Shown piece by piece: positions 11,562 to 23,409 of a stretch of DNA of 64,000 nt. Below the pieces are notes generated by a model that saw only the letters and a program-made list of their open reading frames with translations, was not told the DNA's origin and did no database searches. How positions within the stretch are numbered: position 1 is the first letter of the stretch; each line of letters opens with the position of its first letter. The stretch is from Dirofilaria immitis (lineage: Eukaryota > Nematoda > Chromadorea > Rhabditida > Onchocercidae), in assembly GCA_024305405.1 (NCBI GenBank), contig JAKNDB010000092.1, forward strand, positions 845,001 through 909,000. The letters run 5' to 3'. The position numbers were made by a program, and so were the translations under genes.

Positions 11562-13821
11562 TCAATCATAAATTATATCGTTTGGTATCAATCCATTAGC
11601 CTCATGCATTCCTAAACTTATTTTTTTAGTCAATTTGCAATCCGGCAAACAAAAATATCCAATACCGTAATCACCGCTTAAATCATACCATTGTTTCCGG
11701 CAACAAATCATTCGATGACCGCAGTGTGAATCTTGCGAACATTCATTTCGTGGCACAGCTGAGATAAAGAATTTCGGTTATAAAATTATAATTTGTAATA
11801 AAAAATAAATAAAAATAAGAATTATAAAATAATGTAAAACTAACATAGCTTACAGCTTGGAATTTTCGGCTGATATGATAATATGATATAATAAATTGCC
11901 GTTATCACATAATTTTGATCATTTATGATGTGTATGCTTACCTTTAGCAAGATACAGTTCAATGCGAATTGGTTTATCAAATCGTTGTTGTCGAGTATAT
12001 TCTGCACAATCTGGAAATTCGGTTGAAAATCGTAAATCATTAAATGATGATTTCGATAAATTATCTTTACCCACAAATAAATCCAATTTATGTGTACCTG
12101 TAAATAAACATGTCAATATTCGCATAATAGGATGTGATATTTTTAAGCTTTCTAGTAGCTACCTAAAATACAAAATCCATCGAAATGTACTAGTTATATT
12201 CATTAACGGTTAAAACATAGCGTTAGACATCTTTCAATGATTTAGATAACTTTTATCTTTTATCAGAATATATGTGTAGCATTTCGAAAATTATTTCAAA
12301 AATTTTTTCTGAGAAATCAATTTTAATCATTACGAATAGGTATAACAGTTATATAATTAATAATATACTTCGGGAAAGAAGTTTAAACGATAAATGGAAG
12401 AAAAAATATTTATAATGATATGTGAGATAAGGGATTAATAATAGAATAAGCAGTGGCAAAAATGAAAAATGCCCTAAAATTTTAATTCTTGTAATGAGAA
12501 TTAATTTTTCATCGTTCAAATATTAAGCTTTCCAATTTCAAATTTAGTAAAATTTAAAAAATTTTGGAAACAAAAATTACTTAGCCATATTAAATTACTA
12601 TTTGTTGTAGTTGATTGTTTTCGTTTCATATAACGATTACTAATTGTCGTTTTCAATTTTGTCTATAAAATTTATAAATTAATTTCCTTTTTAACCTGAA
12701 CTTAAATTTGAAAATATGAAAATATTTAAATAGATAACATTAAGAATTAATAATACTGTATTTAATTGATGCAAAGTCTTTGTGGTTGTTGTTGATGCTA
12801 CTACACTAGTGATAACACTATTAGTCGTATATCCGAAAAAATCTGAATTTTGAAATTCTGATAAATTTGTGATCATATTCTCGCTGAAATATGATTTCAT
12901 CTTTCATTAACATATGACTGAAAAAAATATATTTATCATATTGTAAGCAAATAAAAAAACTAAAAAAATACGGTATTATCAGATGGCAACGGTAGTACTT
13001 CCTGATGTGTAGTAGGGTATTGTTGGCACACTATAAATTACAGTATGAATAATTTTTGATTCAACTGCTATTTTCAAATATACCTTGGTGTAAATGTATC
13101 ACCAGCTGAACGATATAATGGATTTATGATTAAATGTGATATATCTGATTTCTTTTGTTCGCCCTTTTTCATTAATGAATCTAAAATATTCATTCATTAT
13201 AAAAATTTATTTAAAAAAATATCGAGATTAAAATGCGCTAATCAGAAATATTAAAAATGAAGTTTTGAAATTTGAAATATTAAAAAAGCTTAATACTTAT
13301 ATTATTACCTAAAATTTTTAATTTTCACTAAAAAATTAGAAGAATATGAATATTTCATTTTTAAGGTAATTGGTCTGTTAATATATTTAATTATTTTACA
13401 AATTAATTAACTTGGAATTGATAATATAGTGCATGCTAAAATAAGAATATATACTACTTATCGTTTTATAATTATATGATAAATTTTATTAATGGAAGAA
13501 AGAAAATTTCATATCTATATTTCCATCATATTTTTATTTAAGATTACTAATTTTAAGAAAATTTTTTACTATTAAAGCCAGGAGAAAAAATTCATAAATT
13601 TTGGTGATAATGATAACAAAAATTATCATTCTTCGTTAATTTTTTTACACTGATAACGGTAATGACTGATAAGGATAATGATAAATTTTTTTTAAATGAT
13701 TTTAATTCTTGGTATTGACCATGTATTCGTTGTACTCGTATCGGTTTATTTGATAAATGCCAACAGTTTCCATTAACACAATATAAATTTGGTGGACAAT
13801 GATTATCATCACTGCATGGAC
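11562..13821 (-). CDS. Cys-rich secreted or membrane protein with EB-like and WAP-like segments (5' end unresolved)
   Basis: On the minus strand the exons resolve as 13821-13720, 13180-13084 (or 13103), 13030-12972, 12917-12757, 12662-12581, about 12106-11949 and about 11758-11562. The first carries PCSDDNHCPPNLYCVNGNCW, spaced like an EB module. The last carries CSQDSHCGHRMICC and then YFCLPDC, a C-x5-C-x5-CC..C-x3-C layout that fits the second half of a WAP four-disulfide core. The middle is Ser/Thr-rich with one exon reading STHKLDLFVGKDNLSKSSF. The last four exons join in phase once one base is allowed for at the A3 run 12902-12904; junction 2/3 fits only with the weaker donor at 13102. 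The function is unknown. An extracellular, possibly protease-inhibitor-like role is inference. Upstream exons are listed separately. Confidence 0.65.
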
Positions 13822-14578
13822 CTAAATTATTTTTAATCAAATGATAAATATGCTATTTTTTTATTTTGTTAATTTCTTAAATGATAATGATGATCACATT
13901 GTTTGCTGATTTATTCTTGCTAATTTTTTACTATGATACAGTGATTATGATAATAATAATTATTATTATTAAAAAAACTTTTCTTTGTCCATTTAGTAGG
14001 GAATAAAAGATTTATTGATTTGAGATTGATTACATTATTTTATCATATGTTATTACTAATATTACTTTTCATATTATACATTTTTGTCATCTCATATTCA
14101 TACAATAATTAAAAAATTTTTAAATCCTCATTGAGCTATTTTACTCTGCTAAAAATGATTAATTATTTAACAATAATTTTAAAATTAAAAATTACAAATT
14201 TGCAAATGATATTTAAAATCTAATTTAATGCATAACTTTTATGCAAAAAAGAGCTATTAATTTTAAGAAGTACATATTTGAATATGTAATTACATTTTTG
14301 TCGATAAGTAATCGAAATTTTTGCATAATTTTAATAAAAAATGACGAAATAAAAACTAAAAATTTGTGCGAAGGAATAATGAATTAGTAAATTTAAATAG
14401 GAAACAAAAAATTTAATGTCTTTTAAAAATAGAACGCTTTCAATTAAAATTTTTATGATTAAGCCTATTCAAAGAATGCATTCGAATTTTAAACATAATT
14501 TAAATTTAACGAGGAAAAACGAGATCACATACATCAAGAATTTGAATTTAATCTTAAAGGTTTTTATTATCTTTTAAG

Positions 14579-14706
14579 TTGCACTTTTTCTCTTCATTTC
14601 AGTTTTATTCATAACACGGAACTTGGAACTTTGCACTTTTTCTTTTCTTTTCAATTTCGGATACTAAAAAATTTGTACTTTTTCCTTTCATTTTCTCAAT
14701 TATTTC
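14579..14706 (+). repeat. Three diverged tandem copies of a TTTGCACTTTTTC-type unit
   Basis: Copies begin at about 14579, 14632 and 14671: TTGCACTTTTTCTCTTC, TTTGCACTTTTTCTTTTC and TTTGTACTTTTTCCTTTC. The spacing is about 53 and 39 bases. On the minus strand one stretch is open and basic (YPKLKRKEKVQSSKF) behind a TTTTTTAG acceptor, so a hidden exon is possible, though no good donor follows. Confidence 0.5.
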
Positions 14707-15138
14707 CATAATTCAAAAGTCTCGAAATCTATTGAATTTTCAAAATTTTCTTATTTATTTCCGAGCATAATGCTTGAAAATAAAATTTACAACTATAGTA
14801 TTAATACTAATTTAATTATCATCTAGTCATTTCAAAAAATTATAATAGAATATAATTCGGATAACAAATTCCATTCTTCATGGAATACTTTACATTTTGA
14901 AAATATTAAAATGATACAATAACAATAAAAAAATATTAAAGTGATATAGTCTATAAGAATTTTGAATAAATGAAAAAGGGTGAATTAGGATATCATCAAT
15001 ATTACATTGAATTTTACAGTAAATGAAAATAAGTAATATACTTTAGTCGTTTAAATTATTTACTCAAAATAATAAATATATTCAATTTATTTTATATTTA
15101 TTAAAAATCTATCTATTCCATTTTTAGATTTGAATTAC

Positions 15139-15377
15139 AAGATATTAGCAATTGGTGTGCAAGTGAATGCAGGATTGCAACTTTTTCCAGTATAAAAACA
15201 TTTTAAAGCATTGTTATTGTTATAAACTGATAAAAACCGAACTGATAAAAAGCACGTCAAAAACAAACTAGGCCACTGAAACCATTTCGTTTGTTCCATC
15301 GAAAATCGTTTTTGAAGTCTTTTTTGATTATGGATTAATCCATCTTGTTGTTGCAGTTTCCTGAACTGTTTGTCATA
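15139..15377 (-). CDS. Candidate 5' exon with signal peptide and Cys motif
   Basis: A strong acceptor (TCTCTGTTTACAG) ends at 15378 and the frame is open to a stop at 15135, with a GTAATT donor possible at 15138. Within it, an ATG at 15299 begins MEQTKWFQWPSLFLTCFLSV, a signal-peptide-like stretch, followed by LKCFYTGKSCNPAFTC. This fits the N-terminus of a small secreted Cys protein. It may be the first exon of the Cys-rich gene at 11562-13821. However, the donor leaves phase 2 while the next recognised exon needs phase 1, so either a base is wrong here or these are two genes. Confidence 0.4.
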
Positions 15378-16531
15378 CTGTAAACAGAGAGCTATAATTT
15401 TCAACTAAACTAATCACAATGATCATCAATTAATACATATTTAATTAAGAAAAAATCCATTGATAATCGATCTGTTCTTTAGATCAATAAAGCAATATCA
15501 GTTTGAATGAATCAATTATTCATCAAATATATAATCGATAAGTTAAACCTGCACAATATAATCGATAACACCTCTGGTATTTCCTTTGATAAATAACTCT
15601 AAAAAATTATTAAGAAAATTATCGAAATAATTCACTATTAAAATATCAAAAGATTTAAAAAAAGAAAAAACGTATCATTACTAATAATATTTCTAGAAAT
15701 AATATCAGAAAGCTGAAATATTATGTATTCTACACGAATATTGAAATCTTCCTAAATCACAAAGTTACGTTTTCTGGTGGCAATTTTGCTTATAAATATG
15801 ATTTAAAAAGAATTTATCAATTTCTATTAAAAAAATATTTAATTCAATCAATATAGTAGCTAAAATTAAAAATTTTTAAATTGTTTTTATTTTTATTCAA
15901 TAGTAATTAAACATTCGAATTAAAATGAAAAAATTTTACAAATTAATTTATCAAAATTAATTTTGTGAAAAATTAAAATTTTGAAAACTGAACTGACGGG
16001 ACAGTTAAGTCTGTTCAAAAAAGAATTAGAATTTGATGAATAAATGAAAAAATGTTATAAAATATTTTTCGTAAATATTATATTAAAACAAAAAAGTAAG
16101 GCAATTCTTAGCATCATGGTATCAAATCTAATATTTTATCCTAAAAGTACTTGATAAAAAAAATGAGTTTTCAATTTTTTAATTAGAATTTTGAAAACTG
16201 CACCAAGTAAAAGTTGCAATTTTTTTATCAATAAATGATATCTACTAGAAACAAAATAAAATTGTAATGACCAAATTTTAGTTTACTTTAGCAATTATTT
16301 ACGGAAAATATATTATAAATCTTATGCTCATTTATTTATTGCATATTGATGGAGGTTAATTGAATTTTAATCAAAAAATTAGAAAAAATAATTTAAGAAT
16401 TTATTAATAATTGTTAAAAAGCATCCATAAACGATAGCAATAAATAGGAGGCCTTTTTACATTAACCTAGTAAGTAATTAAAACTAATTACTACTTGGTT
16501 TTGTTACCACAAAGTTGTAAACACAACATAC

Positions 16532-16685
16532 CTGGTTTAATATTTTGATTGTGTTGATAAGGATAGCTTTGATTCATGTTGAGATCGGTTAGGGTTCCAT
16601 TTCTTTTCTTCATTTCTAATAATATTAGATCTAAATGTATTGATTTATCATAAATTTGATTTTCATTGTCATCTATTTCCACTGA
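16532..16685 (-). CDS. Candidate upstream exon, acidic, no family recognised
   Basis: The frame is open and coding-like (SVEIDDNENQIYDKSIH ... NQSYPYQHNQNIKPG) and ends at a consensus donor GTATGT at 16531. It leaves phase 1, which is what the exon at 13821 requires, so it may be a first or alternative 5' exon of the Cys-rich gene. A strong TTGTTTCAG acceptor lies just upstream, near 16719, but an in-frame TGA follows it, and there is no Met before residue 20 or so. The start is therefore unresolved. Confidence 0.4.
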
Positions 16686-16719
16686 CTCATTTATCTTATC
16701 ATTTCATTCGTTCATTAGC

Positions 16720-19700
16720 TGAAACAATTTTAAAACATCATTTCTTTAAAACTAAAAGCAACTTTTCTATCGAATATTTTTCTAATGACAAAATGATATT
16801 CCTAAAAATTTTCGAGAGAATTTTTTAAAAAATCCCGAAATGTGCATTTCGGTTCTCGAATATTTTCGATACCAGTGTAAATTTGACATTCAATCATGAT
16901 CAGACTGAAATAGCAATGATCATTTGTTATTTAATAACTCTCTTTGTTTTAAATTTTAATAAATTGGAAAATTATCGGAAAACTTGTTGCAATTTAAAAT
17001 GTAGCTATGATTTATTTTAATTATCAGTGTCTTTTATTTCTCCATCTAGTTACGGTATTAATAATATCACTCAGTTTATTTTAATTGCTGTTGTAAATAA
17101 TATTGATAAAACATTTTCTCGAGAATAGTTTGTCTTCAACAATTTCTTAAAATTTTATAATAATTGTTATTTTCATTGTATTAATATTAATATTATTATT
17201 ATTCTTTTCATCATAATTATTTAATAAATTAGTAACCTTTCTTTATTTCTTTTAGTGATACTATATGTATAACATATTGAAAGAAGATGCTAGTAAGTAA
17301 TAGCCAATAAAAATTCTTTTGCATACGTAAACTCTGAACAAGCCAATTAGAAATATCTAAAAACAAAAATATCTTATCATTTCGATGATAATTTAAATAT
17401 CTTCGAAATTAAATTCCACTAATATTTCTTAAAAATATGTAGCGAATAATACTAAATTTGATTGAACAACATTATTTATCAGTCAATTGAAATGCCAACA
17501 CAAAATCATATCATAGTAACGCTTAAATAATTAATATATCATCGAAACTTTAATTAAATTTAGCAAACAATGCAATAATAATTTTTATGAAAAATGAGGA
17601 GATGACAAATTAGAAATTATTGATATGATAATTTAATTATTAATTTATTATATTAAATAATAATTATTTAGTTTAGTAATAAATTAAATTATTCTTTTCA
17701 TATTTCTAATGTAAAATTAATTGATTTTTATAAAATAAAATCAATTATCATACAATGAATGATAGATTATTGCTGGAAATAATACTTTTTCCTAATTTTC
17801 CTTTCACTTTTAATTTCTTTTTCAATTTTTAATTTTACATTTAAATTCAAAACTAGAATATCAAATTTTGATTTCAAGAAAAATAATTATGCAAAAATAA
17901 ACAGGGCATTATGAAATAATCCATGAATTGTCATATAACAATTAATAAAGGATGCAAAATTTTTTCCTTTCTGTTCAATCGATATTGCTATCTTCTTACA
18001 TGTACAATTAAATGGAAATATTATTTAAATTTGAATTTCGAATTTCATAATATTTCATTAAAGTGTAATTGTCAGAATTATGCAAGAAAACCATGAGATG
18101 CAAGTACTAATCAATTCGTAAGGATAATAGCTAATAAAGTAAGCAGGAACACAACTTTTTATTTAATCAATCAGTAGTGCTATCTTTCATCATCACGTTC
18201 TATTAAAGATAATGATAAATACGAAAATATCGCTAATATTTTATATCATAAAATTAAATTTACGCTCGAAGTAAAAATCAATTAATTAAAAAAAATATCG
18301 AAATATTAAATCATCTGAATCGACTGTAAACAAATTTAATTTTTAATTGACCAATGAATATTAAGTACTGAGCATTTTTCATCCTCATTTCATCTTTCCT
18401 TTCCTCTTCTTTTCCATTGATGTCCATTTTCAATTCCAATTATCCACTTCAATTATTTACATCCAAATCTATCATCGGTCATCTCCTCAAACACAATAAA
18501 CATTTATTTATTCTCAATCCATCCATCTTCCTCTCTTTTCTTTTTTATTCTGTTCCATTTTTCAAAAAGTTATTCATTTTTTCAAAATTATATTATTCAT
18601 CCGAAAATTTCTTTTCCATAAGTAAGTATCCATCAATTATAAATAATTTATTCAATACTTCTTCTTTTACATTTCTAATTTTTTTTGAATTAAATTTAAA
18701 TATGAGATTTGAATGACAAAATAATTCGATTATATTTATTATATAATTTTTATCTAAAAATTTATTTGAATAAATAACTTTACGATTATTTTTTTGAAAT
18801 ATTTTCATGAATTTGTTCAAAGCAATTTCATTATGAATAATTTAAATCATCTGATTGTTAATTTTTTTTTCTAAATTTCATTGAAATATTTTTGTACTTT
18901 AGATAAATTATTGATAATAAAGTTATAAATTTCTAATATTAGTTTAATCATATTCTATTAATTATATCAACTCGAGAAATCTCTTTAATATCAATTATTT
19001 AATCGTTTCTTTTTCATTTATTAGCAGGGATATTTGAAAATAATGATAGCCTAATAGAAAATAATTCTTATCAAAGTATAAATTTGTCATGTAATAAACA
19101 GTAATAGTAAATATATTAATAAACTTTATAATTAAGTATATAGAAAATCAGATAGAAATTTATTCAGAAATGATAAAGGAATGGAAAAATAGATATGATA
19201 AAATTAAGTACTATGATAAAACACGGCAGAATAAATGAATTGACGTGAAACATGATAAATGTAAAACAGAATAATTGTCAAGATAATAAACTATACAAGT
19301 ACATTATTAAAGTAAATTGAAGCAATTTTAGACATAGATCGCTCGTTAGCAATATTGTACGATATTTACCTTATCTAACTTTTTGATCTTTCTATATCTG
19401 TATAATGGATATGATACTGGAATGCAGATAATATGAGAATCAGTTGTTATCATTTGATAATATTTAACTGGATAGAATTAGTAAAATAGCGAAGTGAAAA
19501 AATAAGATACGATAAATAAATCAGAGAAATGAGGTATTTAAGATCACAATTATGCTTTTTAGTAATGTTTATATATTCTTTTTATCTTGATTCAGTTGAC
19601 CGATTTACCGCCTAAATAGTTAATATATATAAATTATTAGCAGACTAATTAAGGATACCCAATATAAGCAATATAGATTGATTAATTAAAATTTAATTTC

Positions 19701-21132
19701 CAAATGTTAATGGATAGCATCAAAAAAATATGATACATATTTTTTCTTAATAATTGTAGGATTATTTGAATAAATTGTTTTAAATCCAAATAGACTATTA
19801 AATTTATTTAAATAAAACTTTTAGTTAAATTATTTAAATTAAATTAAAACAGAAATGATTCCGAAAAAATCGATTTTTGCAATAAAAAAATTGTTAAATC
19901 AGTTCGAAAATAGCTTAACTTATCATAGATGACAATGAAATAATATTTTATTAAAAGCCAATTAATTAGGTTAAAAGCAAGAAGGTAGTAAACCTGGATA
20001 ACAGTATTACTTGTCCAATTTATTTGATCTATGACTTGTAATGAAACGGATAAATTTAGTTATCAAATTTTTATTTTATTTTTTCCTATAAATAATGCTA
20101 ATTTTATTAAATATGAATCAATGAATTCCATCACGTCATTATTAATTTTCGTAAATTCCAAGGAATAAAAACTTACCTTTTATCAAATTTAACGATTTAC
20201 CCTAAAATCACACCATCTATCATTAATGTTATCAGTCAGTAATTGATTAGATAATTAATTACTTTGTTATTAGTCAAATAATTATACATCGGCATTAAAG
20301 TTCCAATGGTGTCAAAAGGTCAGCCGCATAGACTTACTTTACTATAATGCTCAAAATTACTCCTCTCGTTGCGAAGCATTATTTATAAGAAAAAATGTTT
20401 TAATAACTTTCTATTAATTAAGATCAACAAAATTATACATTATTTTCCTTTCCTATTTTTTCTCTAAGAATGTATTCATATATTAATTGATTCAAAAAAA
20501 TTCTTTGATCTAAATTAAAATTTCAATTGAAAAAAGTAGGATTGAATTTGCAAACTAAAAAGTGTTAGATTACTGTATATTATAGTAATCCAGCTCAACT
20601 AAGATTATTGTAACGAAGTTCTGAATAGCTCTTCCGAAGATTTGCATTATTTGTAGAATATTGTAAAGCAGTTTTAGAAAGCTATTATTTTTTGCTAGCA
20701 AAATTTCATTTTCAGTTGGCAAAACCGAAAAAATCGATTAATCGATTAATACGCAGTTTATAATTTTCACAATGTATGATAGAATATGAATTCTATTGAT
20801 AATAAAATAAAATTAAACAATATTCCAGCTAGTCATTTGTAAAAATTGCAGTGAAAGTAATGAATGCTACATATATATGCATGACCTTTTACCTTTCCTC
20901 TGCAGTTATGCATTATAAATTCATACTTCTTTAATACAGTAGGATAAAGAAGAATTGTAGTGTCAATTTAATGGTACGCTTTTCTTTTTTATTACTTAAA
21001 ATTTCACAAACTTTTGAATACTTTCGAATAATAATTTTGCAAAATTTTGAATAAACTTATGCGTATTATTGTAATGAATGATATTATAAATAGTTATTTA
21101 TTATTTACTGATTAGTATAATAAATCAGAATT
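16720..21132. other. Intergenic region, no gene recognised
   Basis: Very AT-rich with scattered T-runs. A CT-rich stretch at 18360-18600 keeps a 99-codon frame open on the plus strand, but its composition is that of a pyrimidine tract and it lacks splice borders or a recognisable domain. No exon can be supported. Confidence 0.6.
21097..21102 (-). terminator. Candidate polyadenylation signal of the membrane-protein gene
   Basis: AATAAA on the minus strand, about 31 bases after the stop codon at 21133, a good distance for a nematode polyadenylation signal. Confidence 0.45.
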
Positions 21133-23409
21133 TCAATCAAAATATGATATCGGATGATATGTTTGCAACGATTTTGTATGATATGATTTATCATAGTAAT
21201 AGGGATGATTTGGTGTATTTGTAATTAACAAATTCGATTTTCTGTTGATTGATGATGTTAGAAGCACTTGCTTATCATGAATATTAGAGATCTGAAATAT
21301 TTTCAGCATAAATTTGATACAAATTCGAATTTCACGCAATTCTTGAACTTGTTTGTTGCTTCATTGATGTAAGTGATAAGCTCTTGATAAAGTTTCAAAT
21401 TTCCAATAACTAATTTAAGAAAAGCTTTTTAACTCACTGATTTCTTCTTTTTACAAAGCGTTTGAACTGCTGTCATCAAAGCGATTAAAATACAAATGAA
21501 AGTAATTATCAGAATCAATACTATTACTGCTTTTTCCCAAAATCCTAAAATTTCAAAGTAGCTTCAAGATTAATTAAAATTAATGACAGTTGTAAATCCC
21601 GATCATCTAGGATTCAAAATTAGCTTATCTACATAAATCGAAATAATCCGTAATTAATCTATAACCAGAATGCTATATCATAAAAAGAAATAATAACGGA
21701 AGGCAAAAATTCCGGCGAGAAAATCTTCTTATCTGATGGTTGCTTCAATTCTAGAAGTTAGATATTTCCCATGAATATTTCAGGTTTTATATATGTAATT
21801 CTGTCTACTGAATCATTCCTTCATTAACCGGGAATATTAGTTTTATCTTATTAAATTTTAAAAAATCCACCTAAAAAATTTTGTTCCGAGCTGCTTAAAA
21901 CTTTTAGAGGAAAATATTTCACCGTAATTTGGTATGGTCCTATATTATTGCGGAAATTGTAGTTAGAATGATTAAAATGTCTAAATTAAAATTCGTTTTA
22001 AAAAATGAGAAAATTTTAAACTGAAAATCGAACTTTCATTTTTCTGTTTCACTTTCTTCCGTTGTGCAATTTCGTTTGATATAAAATGATATCGGATAAA
22101 ATCATTTTTATCTAAATAAATTCTAAATATAGTAAATACAATAAATAAAACAAATAGAATAAATTGTTGAGGAATTAATTAAAAATTAATAACTTGAATA
22201 ATTATTGAATTTAAAAATCTAGTAATTCAATTATTGAATTATTGTTAGAATTTAAAACCTTTTTCTGAATTATTCCGCTCGATGATTCGGCCATTTTCAT
22301 AACAGAGGAGCAAAATTTTAACTTTGTTATGATTCAAAGTTGCATCCAACACCATTCCTTCACATTGATTATTCTATATTAAGAAATTTTGAATTTAACA
22401 GCAAAATTAGAGAGAAAGGGAGAGATAAAAAGAGAGAAAAAGAAGGGAGAAAGTGGTTAACAGAGAATCCTTTTAAATATATATTTATTAAATAGCAAAT
22501 AATTTAAAATTTTTCTTTCGCTTCAATAAAAACTTTTCTGATTTTTCGCTAAAATTTTCGGAAGAATATTTATGACTAAATTTTCGACTATTTACTCATC
22601 ACTTATCATAGCTAATCATTGCGAATTAGATAAATTGTATTGAAATGACCATTCTGAATTATCGAATACACCGCAAAATATTTACCGAAATAATAATATC
22701 AGCAAGAATAATATTAAATTCTGTGAATGGCTTTGTTAAATTTGACATTGAATGAATTGAGCAATTTTGTCTGATTGTTATCGATCGATTTTCGATAATA
22801 ATTGCTTCCATTTTATTACCTTTATATTGACATATTTTAAATTCTTTCAAAAATATTTGCATATTTTGCTCCTAGAAATTAATCATTTTCCTCTTTTTAA
22901 ATTAAAAAATAATTAAAATTGAAGCATAAAAATGAATGAAGAAAGAAAGAAGGTTGATTAAGTGAATAGGAAACTTTCAAGAGGTAATAATGTAAGAGGA
23001 AAATTCAGATGCATAGAAAATTTCATTTTTAGAATCATCACTTTCTTCGTTAAATCGTACAGAATAAATCTTATAGAATCTCTAATTATTTTGCCAAGTC
23101 ATGTAGAATCTTTAACTATTTTAAAAGTCTTAGAATCTCTATTTTCGTAAATTTCATGGAATCTTTCTTTCTTCGTTAAATATTACAAAATCTTCATTGC
23201 CTTTTCTTAAGTTACAGAATCTTTACCAAATCGGTTCTTCTCATACATTTCTCTTTGCATTCTTTGTAACTTTTACTTTTTTGTGCATCTGAATTTAACT
23301 TTTGAATCATCTCTAGAAAATTATATTCTATTAACTTTTCGTCACTTACATCAGTTCTTCCAAACAATCGACCGGAAATCATTAACGTCCGTGATGCAAC
23401 ATCAATCAT
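21133..23409 (-). CDS. Single-pass membrane protein, unknown family, at least five exons
   Basis: Minus-strand exons 23409-23227, 22871-22686, 22373-22259, 21544-21438 and 21291-21133 join with consistent phases (0, 0, 1, 0) at good donors and acceptors and give about 249 residues. The first four carry cysteines (KECKEKC, ICQYK, QNCS, NQCEG, LLLCYE) and three N-glycosylation sequons (NCS, NLT, NNS), so they are probably extracellular. Exon four holds one hydrophobic segment (AVIVLILIITFICILIALM) followed by LCKKKKS, a stop-transfer pattern. The last exon is a Tyr/Ser-rich cytoplasmic tail ending YHPISYFD. ATG 23409 is the first Met after an upstream in-frame stop, but no signal peptide follows it, so further 5' exons are likely. 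No family was recognised. Confidence 0.7.

Noticed and set aside
18417..18716. 99-codon plus-strand ORF
   Set aside because: It comes from a CT-rich tract and has a biased composition, no domain and no splice borders that extend it.
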